Shown piece by piece: positions 7,156 to 14,948 of a DNA stretch of 56,578 nucleotides. The notes beneath the pieces are model-generated. The model did not search any database. It was given only the letters and a program-made list of their open reading frames with translations, and was not told where the DNA came from. The position numbers and the translations under genes were made by a program. The stretch comes from JAJZRJ01 sp040757055. GTDB lineage: Bacteria > Desulfobacterota > Desulfobulbia > Desulfobulbales > Desulfurivibrionaceae. Position 1 is the stretch's first letter. The number at the start of each line of letters is the position of its first letter. Location: the NCBI GenBank assembly GCA_040757055.1, contig JBFLXY010000015.1, positions 1 to 56,578 of the forward strand. Reading direction: 5' to 3'.

Positions 7156-9408
7156 CTATTCCGCACTCGAGGCAATCACCCCGGCCAGATCAAGGATGAG
7201 GCCGACCCGGCCGTCACCCAGGATGGTGCCGCCGGCAACCCCCTGCACATCCTGCATGCCGCCCAGGTTTTTGATCACCACCTCTTCCTTGCCGAGGAGC
7301 TCATCCACCATCAGGGCCCGCTTGCGGCCCTCGTTCTCCACCACCACCACGATGGCGTCGCAGGGATCGGTATAGGTGGTGGACGCCACCTGGAACACCT
7401 GGTACAGCCTGATAATCGGGATCAGCTCGCCGCGCACCAGCAATGTTTCGCCGCGGTTGTGCACGGTGTTGTAATTCTTGCGCTCCGGCCGCATGGATTC
7501 CTGGATGGCGATGGTGGGGATGATGTAGCGCTCGCTGCCCACACGCACGATGATGCCGTCGATGATGGCCAGGGTCAGCGGCAGCCGGATGACGAAGAGG
7601 CAGCCCTTGCCGGGCTGGCTATGCACCTCCACCTTGCCGCGCAGCTTTTCCACCGCCTTTTTCACCACGTCCATGCCCACGCCCCGGCCTGAAACGTCGG
7701 TAATCTTCTCGGCGGTGGAAAACCCGGGCATGAAGATGAGGTTGTTCAACTCGTGGTCGGACAGGGAATCACCGGCCTGGATCAGCCCGCGGCTTACCGC
7801 CTTCTGCTTGATCTTCTGGGTGTTGAGCCCCTCGCCGTCGTCCTCGATCTCGATCACCATGTTGCCGCCCTTCTGATAGGCGCGCAGATGGACGGTGCCG
7901 GTGGGAGGTTTGCCGAATCTGGCCCGCTCCTCGGGGGTCTGGATGCCGTGATCCACCGAGTTCCGCATCATGTGCACCAGCGGATCGTAAATCGAATCGA
8001 CCATGTTGCGGTCGATCTCGGTTTCGGCTCCCTCCATGACGAGATCGACCTTCTTGCCGGTCTTCTTGGAGAGATCGCGCACGAGGCGGATCATCTTGTC
8101 GAAGGTCTGACGGATGGGCACCATGCGCATGGCCATGGCCGTGCGCTGCAGGTCCGAGGTGATGCGGCTCAATTGCGAAAAATCCTTGGCCAGCTTCGGG
8201 TCGGCAAGCTTGGCCACCAGCGGGTTCTGCCGCACCAGCGACTGCATGATCACCAGTTCGCCCACGGCGTTGACCAGGGCGTCGAGCTTTTCCACATCGA
8301 CCTTGATGGAAGAACCCAGCCGCTTGCGCTGGCCGCCCTTGTCGGCGGCGCTCGCCCCCCGGCCCCCCTCTTCCTCTTCGGCAGCCTCCGAAGCCGCGGC
8401 AACCACCTCCGCCCGCGCCGCCGGCCGGGCCGGCGCCTTCGGCGCCGATACCACGGCGACCGGAGCGGCGACCTCTTCGGCCATGAAGACCGATGGCGCG
8501 CCGACCACCTCCTCCACCGGCGCGGCAGCCTCGCCCTCCTGCAACTGTTTGATCCGCGCGACAAAGGCGGAAATGTCGGTCTCCTGGTAGCGCTCCGGCC
8601 CGCTCTCCAGCACCTCCTTGATGTTCTGCACCATGTCCTTGAGGCAGTCGCCCACGTTGAGGACGATGTCGATCACATCGGAATCCATGGGACGCGTGCC
8701 GTTGCGGACATCGTCCAGCAGATTCTCGGTGGCATGGGCGAGCTTGTTGATGGTCTTGAGGTTGAGGAAGCCGGAAACGCCCTTGATGGTGTGGAACGGC
8801 CGGAAGATGTTGTTGATGATCTCCAGGTCACCGGGATTCTGTTCGAGATCCAGCACGTTGATCTCAATGGATTCCAGGTGCTCGAAGGCCTCGTCGATGA
8901 AGCCGCCCAGCAGGTCTTTGTCCTGAAGAAAATCCGGGGCCGGGCTCGCTCCGCTGGCAGGCGCCGAGGCGGGCGGAGGAGGCGAAGGCTGCATGGCGGG
9001 AGGGGTCGGGGCCGCCGGGGACGGCACCGGTGCGGCCGCGGCCAGGTCGGCGGCGTTCACGCCATAGCCGATGCCTTCAAGGCTCGCGGCAAAAGCGTTC
9101 AGCGTCGCTTCATCCGCTTCCCCTTCCTTGCGCACCACCTCCTGCATCTGGGCGATGCAACGCCCCAGCAGTTCATAATTTTCCGCGGAATCAGGCAATT
9201 CCGCCATGATGATCTTTTCCAGGGCCGCCCGGAAGGAGCGGACCATCCCCTGCAGCACCGGGGTGTTCGCGGCGTCGGGACTCGTCTCCAGCTGCTCTCC
9301 CAGATCCAGCAGGTCGCCAACCACCGACAGGTCGCCCGGCTCGACCATCAGGATCTTCAAAGCCATGTCATCCAGCAGTTTGGACACCGCCTTCCCCGTT
9401 TCACTCAT
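7156..9408 (-). CDS. cheA: Chemotaxis sensor histidine kinase CheA
   Basis: Kinase that receives receptor input through CheW and phosphorylates CheY and CheB. The start is set at the ATG at 9408 (MSETGKAV) because GGAGAGG lies ten bases upstream; the frame stays open to 9894 but that part is non-conserved. The 750-residue protein begins with an extra helical domain (about 1-115) and a Pro/Ala linker (123-160). Next comes the HPt domain with H206 in FHTIKG, then dimerisation and HATPase domains (N-box NSVDHG) and a C-terminal CheW-like domain. No P2 CheY-binding domain is obvious between HPt and kinase, only a Pro/Ala/Glu-rich linker. First gene of the che operon. Confidence 0.96.
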   Translation of the reverse strand: MSETGKAVSKLLDDMALKILMVEPGDLSVVGDLLDLGEQLETSPDAANTPVLQGMVRSFRAALEKIIMAELPDSAENYELLGRCIAQMQEVVRKEGEADEATLNAFAASLEGIGYGVNAADLAAAAPVPSPAAPTPPAMQPSPPPPASAPASGASPAPDFLQDKDLLGGFIDEAFEHLESIEINVLDLEQNPGDLEIINNIFRPFHTIKGVSGFLNLKTINKLAHATENLLDDVRNGTRPMDSDVIDIVLNVGDCLKDMVQNIKEVLESGPERYQETDISAFVARIKQLQEGEAAAPVEEVVGAPSVFMAEEVAAPVAVVSAPKAPARPAARAEVVAAASEAAEEEEGGRGASAADKGGQRKRLGSSIKVDVEKLDALVNAVGELVIMQSLVRQNPLVAKLADPKLAKDFSQLSRITSDLQRTAMAMRMVPIRQTFDKMIRLVRDLSKKTGKKVDLVMEGAETEIDRNMVDSIYDPLVHMMRNSVDHGIQTPEERARFGKPPTGTVHLRAYQKGGNMVIEIEDDGEGLNTQKIKQKAVSRGLIQAGDSLSDHELNNLIFMPGFSTAEKITDVSGRGVGMDVVKKAVEKLRGKVEVHSQPGKGCLFVIRLPLTLAIIDGIIVRVGSERYIIPTIAIQESMRPERKNYNTVHNRGETLLVRGELIPIIRLYQVFQVASTTYTDPCDAIVVVVENEGRKRALMVDELLGKEEVVIKNLGGMQDVQGVAGGTILGDGRVGLILDLAGVIASSAE

Positions 9409-9880
9409 AGCACGCAGCCCTCTCCAACAAAGAAAACAGACACCAGCTCGTCCCGCACTGTCTCCGGCGGCAGCCCCCCATGACCTGCACGCCGAAAAAG
9501 ACGGTCGCCGTTCACCGCGCCCGGTCCTTCCCCATAGTGCCCAAACCCCAGTATCATTTGCAAGTTTTTTTCTCACCCTGGCCGGGATTGTGCGCCGCTT
9601 TTCCTGGAGCGCCTCCGGCCGCTCCGGAATACGCCCCTTCCCGCAAAAAATCAGCGTAAAATTCACGGGATGGCGCCTTTGCGCTTGCCTTCCGGGGCTC
9701 GCTCGGGTAAAAGGGAGCACACACGGGGCAACCCGATCATCGAACATCTCCCGCGCCGGGGTGAAGACCATAGACGCGAATCGTCGGCAATCCGGATTTC
9801 CTGTGCTTTTCGCTCTCATGACCACTCCCTTTTCGTTCCCTCTTCCCGGCTGCTTCCCGAACCACATCGAGGAGGACGGC
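9409..9880. other. Divergent intergenic region between cheA and the lytic transglycosylase gene
   Basis: About 470 bp that should hold the promoter of the eight-gene che operon (minus) and of the transglycosylase gene (plus). The minus frame of cheA remains open through it, but the translation lacks any recognisable domain. I looked for sigma28 and sigma54 boxes on both strands and found none I would defend. Confidence 0.4.
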
Positions 9881-11461
9881 GTGCAGACGCCCAACCGCTT
9901 CCGACATCGCCACAGTCCGAGACGCTACGCCGCCATCGCCGCGGTGATGCTGCTCTCCGCCCTCACCGCCTGCGCCCCGATGGAGGGAGGTGGCGACGGC
10001 CTCGCTCCTCCTCCTGCGGCCCGCCCCCATGTACCGCCGCCAGTGATGACCTTCACCCAGGCCGCGCCTCATCTCACGCTGAAAACGCCGGCCATCCCCC
10101 TGGAGGATGATGCTCCGGCCACCGCCGCCCCGGTGGCAGCCGTCGAGGCAGGTCGCAAGACCCTCCACCCGGAAGAGCAGCCCCTCTGGGAAGAAGGACC
10201 GTCGGCGACCGCCGCCGCCCCGGAAATCGCCTTCGATTTCCCCATGGTCATGAATCCGCAGGTGGAACACTACCTCAACTACTTCCAGAACAACCTCCGC
10301 CGCCGGTTCAGCGACTGGCTTGGCCGCGCCAGCCGCTATCTGCCGATGATCCAGGAAAAGCTGCGCAGTGCCGGCCTGCCCGAGGACCTCGCCTACCTGC
10401 CGCTCATCGAAAGCGGCTTCAACCTCCATGCCTATTCTCCGGCCAGCGCGGTCGGTCCCTGGCAGTTCATGCGCGGCACCGCCAGGCAATACGGCCTGAC
10501 GGTCAACGAGTATGTGGACGAACGCCGCGATCCGGTCAAATCGACCCAGGCCGCGGTGGAATACCTCCGCGACCTCTACGAGGAATTCGGCTCGTGGCAT
10601 CTGGCGGTGGCGGCTTACAACGCCGGCGGAGGCCGGATTCGCCGGGCCACCCAGAAATACGAGACCGACGACTTCTGGGAGATTGCCGCCACCAGTCACC
10701 TGAGCACCGAAACCCAGCAGTATGTGCCCAAGCTCATCGCCGCCATCATGATCGCCAAGGAACCGGGAAAATACGGCTTCAGCGACATCAATTGCGACGA
10801 CACCTTCTGCTACGAAACGGTCTATGTGCCCCGCCGCACGGCCTTGGCCGCCGTGGCGCTGGCCAGCAGCATCAATCTCGACGTCCTTGAAGACCTCAAC
10901 AGCGAACTGCGCCGCGGCATGACCCCGCCCGAACCGGCGGTATACGCACTCAAGGTGCCGCCGGGCAGCAAGGAGGCCGTGCTCAGGAACCTCTCCCGGG
11001 TACGGGCCGTCACCGAGACCCGGTTCAAGGAGCACGTGGTGAAAAAGGGCGACACCATTCCCCGCCTCAGCAAAAAATACGGGGTCAAGAAGAGCGCCCT
11101 GCTCAAGGCCAACAAGCTGCGCAAGGAAAAAATCAAGGTGGGGCAGCGGCTGCGCATTCCCTATACAACCACCGCCTATACCATGGTTGCCCAGGCCGAA
11201 CCGCGGAAGGCCAAAAGCCAGAAGGAGGCGCGTACACCGCTGCCAAAGAAGGACCACCGCATCGTCCACCGGATCCGGGCCGGCGAAACCCTCTCCTCCC
11301 TGGCCAGACGCTACCGGGTTTCGGTGGAGCAGATCATCGCCTGGAATCGCCTGAAAAATCCGAAACAGTTGCAGATCGGCCAGAAGGTGATCCTCTACCC
11401 TGCCACTGCGGCCACCTCCAGCCACGCCCCCGGCATCCCCGCCGCTCCCCGCCACGGATAA
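9881..11461 (+). CDS. MltD-like membrane-bound lytic murein transglycosylase with two LysM domains
   Basis: Cleaves peptidoglycan glycan strands to 1,6-anhydromuropeptides at the outer membrane. I chose the GTG at 9881 because GAGGAGG lies just upstream and the product then opens with a lipoprotein signal ending in LTAC (lipidated C31). The SLT domain (about 125-290) holds the catalytic glutamate E177 in PLIESGFN, followed by the SAVGPWQFM and AYNAGGG motifs. Two LysM peptidoglycan-binding repeats follow at about 385-428 and 462-507. At 526 residues it has the usual MltD architecture. It is upstream of the SDR gene with a gap of 23 bp. Confidence 0.92.
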   Translation: MQTPNRFRHRHSPRRYAAIAAVMLLSALTACAPMEGGGDGLAPPPAARPHVPPPVMTFTQAAPHLTLKTPAIPLEDDAPATAAPVAAVEAGRKTLHPEEQPLWEEGPSATAAAPEIAFDFPMVMNPQVEHYLNYFQNNLRRRFSDWLGRASRYLPMIQEKLRSAGLPEDLAYLPLIESGFNLHAYSPASAVGPWQFMRGTARQYGLTVNEYVDERRDPVKSTQAAVEYLRDLYEEFGSWHLAVAAYNAGGGRIRRATQKYETDDFWEIAATSHLSTETQQYVPKLIAAIMIAKEPGKYGFSDINCDDTFCYETVYVPRRTALAAVALASSINLDVLEDLNSELRRGMTPPEPAVYALKVPPGSKEAVLRNLSRVRAVTETRFKEHVVKKGDTIPRLSKKYGVKKSALLKANKLRKEKIKVGQRLRIPYTTTAYTMVAQAEPRKAKSQKEARTPLPKKDHRIVHRIRAGETLSSLARRYRVSVEQIIAWNRLKNPKQLQIGQKVILYPATAATSSHAPGIPAAPRHG

Positions 11462-11484
11462 CCTCTGCCTCTCTGGCCCGGCCC

Positions 11485-12300
11485 ATGGAACTCCGCAACA
11501 GCACAGCACTGGTTCTCGGCGGCGCCAAGGGCATCGGCAAGGCCATCGGCTTCGCCCTGGCCCGGGCCGGCGCCGACGTCATCCTCACCTGGTACGACTG
11601 GCCGGAGGAGGCCGCGGCCATGCAGGAAGAGCTGGCGCAGCTCCCCGGCAACCATCTGGCCGTCCAGGCCGATCTGCGGGAGCCCGAGGCAATTGCCCGC
11701 CTCTTCGAAACGATCCGCAGCCGATACGGCCGCCTTCACATCCTGATCAACAATATCGAACGCGGCGGCATGCCGGTGGTGCATGGGGAATACACCCCGG
11801 CCCAGTGGGAACTGGAGATGGCGACCACCCTCAAGGCCAAGTGGTGGGTCATGCATCATGGCCTGCCGCTCATCAAGGCATCGGGCGGCGGCGCCGTGGC
11901 AGTGCTCTCCTCCATTGCCGGCCTGGTCGGCCGTTCCGGTCCGGCAGGCCTCCTGTTCAACGACGGCTACAGCGCGGCCAACCGGGCGGTCTCCTCCTTC
12001 ACCGAGACCTGGGCCCGGGAAGGGGCGCCCACGGTGCGGGTCAACGAGCTGATGCTGGGTCTTGTTGAGTCCCGCCATGGGGAAGGCACCCGCGGATGGG
12101 ACTTGCTCACCGAGAAACAACGGCATGCCCTGCGCGACCACATTCTGCTGAAACGCACCGGCACCATTGCCGAGGTCGTAAAGGCCATCCTTTTCCTGCT
12201 GACCGACGCCACCTACCTGACCGGCAGCGTCATCCGCATGGACGGAGGCTACACCCTGGGCGGCGAGGCGGTGCCGCCCATGCCGGAAGGGGTCGAGTAA
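11485..12300 (+). CDS. SDR-fold protein with altered catalytic motif
   Basis: Short-chain dehydrogenase/reductase fold of 271 residues. The nucleotide-binding GGAKGIGKAIG is intact (12-22), and the C-terminal GSVIRMDGGYT resembles FabG-type enzymes. Two family hallmarks are changed. The NNAG motif reads NNIE (89-92), and the active-site YxxxK reads Y162-S-A-A-N166, replacing the catalytic lysine with asparagine. The serine (S142/S143) remains. It may be a non-catalytic or reprogrammed SDR. It follows the MltD-like gene on the same strand, so co-transcription is possible; substrate unknown. Confidence 0.85.
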   Translation: MELRNSTALVLGGAKGIGKAIGFALARAGADVILTWYDWPEEAAAMQEELAQLPGNHLAVQADLREPEAIARLFETIRSRYGRLHILINNIERGGMPVVHGEYTPAQWELEMATTLKAKWWVMHHGLPLIKASGGGAVAVLSSIAGLVGRSGPAGLLFNDGYSAANRAVSSFTETWAREGAPTVRVNELMLGLVESRHGEGTRGWDLLTEKQRHALRDHILLKRTGTIAEVVKAILFLLTDATYLTGSVIRMDGGYTLGGEAVPPMPEGVE

Positions 12301-12303
12301 GGG

Positions 12304-12600
12304 CTACCGCCCCTGGCCCATCTCCGCCAGGATCTGCTCCACCGCCCATTGGGGGATCATGTGGAGGATCAGTTCCACCGCCTTGACTTTCACCTCATCC
12401 TTGTTTCGAGGAAGGGCGCCCTCGCGCTCCGCCACCTCGGCCAGGATGTCCTCGGCGTCGTACCAGCAGAGTTCGCGGTTCTTCAGGTCGTAAACCGTCA
12501 GAATCCGGCGGCCGGATTCGTGGATGTGCTCCTCCTCCATCACCGCGCCAACGATCTTCTTGGCCAGCTCGTAGGGGATGAACTTGACGTCGTCGCTCAT
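12304..12600 (-). CDS. Conserved-looking hypothetical protein, 98 residues
   Basis: I do not recognise the family. The product is acidic, mostly helical, soluble, with no signal peptide, membrane segment or cysteine cluster. A GAGGTGAG site precedes the ATG at 12600, which supports translation. It is convergent with the SDR gene (3 bp apart) and divergent from the deaminase gene. Its gene status rests on start context, codon use like its neighbours and compact fit between them. Confidence 0.6.
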   Translation of the reverse strand: MSDDVKFIPYELAKKIVGAVMEEEHIHESGRRILTVYDLKNRELCWYDAEDILAEVAEREGALPRNKDEVKVKAVELILHMIPQWAVEQILAEMGQGR

Positions 12601-12757
12601 TCGCTCACCTCATCGACAAAAACCATTTACCTGCGCCATCCGCGCCTGCGGAAGGGCCTACACCTAACCCATTTTACGGGATTTTGCAAGGCAGCCCTAC
12701 CCCGGCCTTGCCAGAACCGGGAAAGCGTACTATCCTGCCCGCAGCAGAGGATATTGC

Positions 12758-13267
12758 GTGAACTCAGAACAAGACCGACATTTCATGACCGCCGCCCTGG
12801 CCGAGGCGGAAACGGCGCTGGCTGCCGGCGAATTCCCGGTGGGCTGCGTGCTGGTGTATGACAACGAGATCGTGGCCCGCGGCCGCCGCATGAACAGCCA
12901 GGGGCCGGCCACCAACGAACTCGACCATGCCGAGATCGTGGCCCTGCGTGAGCTTTTTGCCACCAGGCCGGACCTCGACCGCAGCCGGATCACAGCCTAC
13001 TCCACCATGGAGCCCTGCCTGATGTGCTTCGCCACCCTGCTCCTGAACAACATCTGCACCGTGGTCTATGGCTACGAGGATATCATGGGCGGCGGCACCA
13101 GCCTGCCGCTGCCGCAGCTTACGCCGCTCTACCAGGCCATGCGGCCCACTGTCACCCCGCATGTGCTGCGGCAGGAGAGCGTGGCCCTCTTCAAACGCTT
13201 CTTTGCCGATCCCAAACAGTCCTACTGGCAGGGCAGCCAACTCGCCGACTACACCCTGCGCCAATGA
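12758..13267 (+). CDS. Nucleoside/cytidine deaminase-fold protein
   Basis: Zinc-dependent deaminase of the CDA/TadA superfamily. The HAE motif (H57-A-E59) and PCxxC (C87, C90) give the three zinc ligands and the catalytic glutamate. Starts at a GTG with AGAGGA about eight bases upstream. At 169 residues it is close to guanine deaminase and TadA-like proteins; the substrate cannot be read from sequence. Its stop overlaps the ATG of the radical SAM gene by four bases, so the two are probably translated together. Confidence 0.87.
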   Translation: MNSEQDRHFMTAALAEAETALAAGEFPVGCVLVYDNEIVARGRRMNSQGPATNELDHAEIVALRELFATRPDLDRSRITAYSTMEPCLMCFATLLLNNICTVVYGYEDIMGGGTSLPLPQLTPLYQAMRPTVTPHVLRQESVALFKRFFADPKQSYWQGSQLADYTLRQ

Positions 13268-14280
13268 GCGCCCCCGACTCCCTCCAGCCGCGTACCCCCT
13301 CCTTCAAGCCGCAGGAGCGGAATATCTTTTTCCACATCCTCACCGCCTGCAACCTCGCCTGCCGCCACTGCTACATCAACCCGGCCCAGCACGGCACCGC
13401 CACGCTGCCGCTGGCCACCATCGAAAAATGGCTGCGCCTTTTTTATGATCCAGCCAAACAAAGCAACCTCATCCTGCTGGGCGGCGAACCGACGCTGCAC
13501 CCGGACCTGGCCGCGATCATCAAGTTCGCGCGGCAGCTTGGCTACCAAAGCGTCACGGTGGACACCAACGGCTTTCTCCACCACGATCTGCTCGACCACA
13601 TCACGCCCGAGGAGGCGGTGATCAGCTTCAGCCTCGATGGCCCCACGCCTGCGGTCAACGACCCGCTGCGGGGCGCAGGCGTCTTTGCCGCCTGCACACA
13701 AAATCTCAAAAGGGCCGTGGCCAAAGGCTTTGACGTCAGCCTCATCTACACGGTGAGCCGCTGGAATATCGACCATCTGCACCGGATGCCGGCACTGCTG
13801 GCAGAACTCGGCTGCAAGCGCTTCTTCATCCAGGTGATCGGCCTGCGCGGGAAATCCGCCGAGGAAGCGAAAGAAGCGGACCTGCAAATCACGCCGGCGG
13901 AATGGCTGGCCGTGGTGCCGCCGGTGGCGCAAGACGCGGCGGCCAGGGGCATCCACGTCATCTACCCCAAGGTCTATCTGGAGCCAAACGAACCCTTCCA
14001 ATGCGCCGGCAATGTGGCGGAGAACTACTTCCTCTTCCCCAACGGCCGGGTCTATCTCTGCCCCCTGTGCGAGGACTTCCCGCTCAATACCTTCCAGATC
14101 GAGGAAAACTGCCTCATCGAACAACCGGGGATCACCGAGAAGAAGCTCTTTTCCCTTGAAATCGCCGAAGGGTGCGTGATGAACAAGCTCTTGCAGCCCG
14201 GCAACATCGACTACGACGAGGCCGGCCGCCCCCGCCACCGCATCTCCTGCTGCCTGCTCAAACAGGAAATCCAGCCATAA
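13264..14280 (+). CDS. Radical SAM protein coupled to the deaminase
   Basis: The 4Fe-4S cluster motif CNLACRHC (C29, C33, C36) opens a radical SAM domain, followed by the GGEPTLHPDL and SFSLDGP segments typical of the family. The C-terminal part (about 245-300) contains extra cysteines in CAGN and CPLCEDF, suggesting a partial SPASM/twitch auxiliary-cluster region. The ATG at 13264 overlaps the deaminase stop (ATGA); the frame is open further upstream but that overlaps the deaminase fully. No obvious precursor peptide gene is adjacent. Reaction unknown; a role with the deaminase product is an inference. Confidence 0.88.
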   Translation: MSAPDSLQPRTPSFKPQERNIFFHILTACNLACRHCYINPAQHGTATLPLATIEKWLRLFYDPAKQSNLILLGGEPTLHPDLAAIIKFARQLGYQSVTVDTNGFLHHDLLDHITPEEAVISFSLDGPTPAVNDPLRGAGVFAACTQNLKRAVAKGFDVSLIYTVSRWNIDHLHRMPALLAELGCKRFFIQVIGLRGKSAEEAKEADLQITPAEWLAVVPPVAQDAAARGIHVIYPKVYLEPNEPFQCAGNVAENYFLFPNGRVYLCPLCEDFPLNTFQIEENCLIEQPGITEKKLFSLEIAEGCVMNKLLQPGNIDYDEAGRPRHRISCCLLKQEIQP

Positions 14281-14290
14281 AAGCATTGCC

Positions 14291-14302
14291 AATAGCGCTA
14301 TT
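14291..14302. promoter_or_regulatory. Perfect 12-bp palindrome overlapping the -35 box of the toxin-antitoxin promoter
   Basis: The sequence AATAGCGCTATT is its own reverse complement and shares two bases with the TTGACA at 14301. This is the position expected of an operator bound by an autoregulating antitoxin. Confidence 0.5.
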
Positions 14303-14329
14303 GACAGCACTATACAAAACACGTAAGAT
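14301..14329 (+). promoter_or_regulatory. Sigma70-type promoter of the toxin-antitoxin pair
   Basis: TTGACA (14301-14306), 17-bp spacer, then TAAGAT (14324-14329). The antitoxin ATG lies 30 bp downstream with GAGG about seven bases before it. Confidence 0.65.
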
Positions 14330-14358
14330 ACCCTTGCTACGAACAAGCGAGGTGTTTC

Positions 14359-14616
14359 ATGGCGAGCATTACGGCAAACGAGCTGAAGACCAAAGGCATT
14401 TCTTCCATCAAAGACCATCTGGCCAACGAACCCGAGGTGGCGATCACGGTCCGTGGCAAGAAACAATACGTGGTCATGGACATGGCCCACTACAATTATC
14501 TGCGGGAGTGCGAACTGGAAACAGCCCTGCTAGAAGCCAGGGCCGATGTGAACAACGGCAAGGTAATCGTCGAGAGCGTGGCCGAACATATCGCCCGGAT
14601 CAGCGATGGCCTATAG
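14359..14616 (+). CDS. Antitoxin of a type II toxin-antitoxin pair (Phd/YefM-like)
   Basis: Small 85-residue protein whose N-terminal part (ITANELKTKGISSIKDHL, then VRGKKQYVVMDM) matches the DNA-binding half of Phd/YefM antitoxins; the C-terminal part would wrap the toxin. It precedes and overlaps the toxin gene by eleven bases, the normal order for autoregulated pairs. A palindrome overlapping its promoter is a likely binding site. It could instead be classed with RelB/StbD antitoxins, which share this fold. Confidence 0.85.
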   Translation: MASITANELKTKGISSIKDHLANEPEVAITVRGKKQYVVMDMAHYNYLRECELETALLEARADVNNGKVIVESVAEHIARISDGL

Positions 14617-14881
14617 GCTTATCTTCCCCCATAGCTACATCAAGCGGGCCAAGGCGTTCATCAAGAAACATCCGGAACTGCTCAAGCAGTATGAAAAGGC
14701 TCTGCTCCTTTTAGAACATAATCCCCATCACCCTTCGCTCCGCCTCCATCCGCTCAAAGGCAAACTCAAAGGGTTGCACAGCATTTCCATCAATATCAGT
14801 TACCGGCTCACCATCGAACTGATCATCACCGAGCAAACCATCACCCTGATAAACGTCGGCAGCCACGACGAGGTGTACTAG
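14606..14881 (+). CDS. RelE/ParE-superfamily toxin
   Basis: 91-residue basic protein predicted to act as a ribosome-dependent mRNA interferase or related toxin. The core of the fold is visible: LRLHPLKGKLKGLHSISIN, then SYRLTIELI, and a C-terminal GSHDEVY that matches the HxxVY end of RelE, YoeB and YafQ-type enzymes. Encoded immediately after its antitoxin with overlapping frames. Whether it cleaves mRNA or acts on gyrase cannot be told from sequence, although the C-terminal His/Tyr favour RNA cleavage. Confidence 0.85.
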   Translation: MAYRLIFPHSYIKRAKAFIKKHPELLKQYEKALLLLEHNPHHPSLRLHPLKGKLKGLHSISINISYRLTIELIITEQTITLINVGSHDEVY

Positions 14882-14935
14882 CAACACCTGTGCAGGGTGC
14901 GACACACGTAGCGAGCCAGACGTCACCCACAACGC

Positions 14936-14948
14936 AACGCTAGGCACC
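14936..14948. repeat. Left copy of a near-perfect inverted repeat framing the TIR gene
   Basis: AACGCTAGGCACC here and GGCGCCTAGCATT at 15814-15826 are reverse complements at 11 of 13 positions. The shared 7-mer is GCTAGGC / GCCTAGC. This copy includes the TIR stop codon; the other lies 17 bp before its ATG. Confidence 0.6.

Noticed and set aside
7753..9483. 576-codon plus-strand frame over cheA
   Set aside because: Mirror frame of a gene with unmistakable CheA motifs; its His-rich, low-complexity translation is typical of such shadows.
9409..9894. Extension of cheA to the ATG at 9894
   Set aside because: The added residues are non-conserved and overlap the start of the divergent transglycosylase gene; the ribosome site is at 9408.
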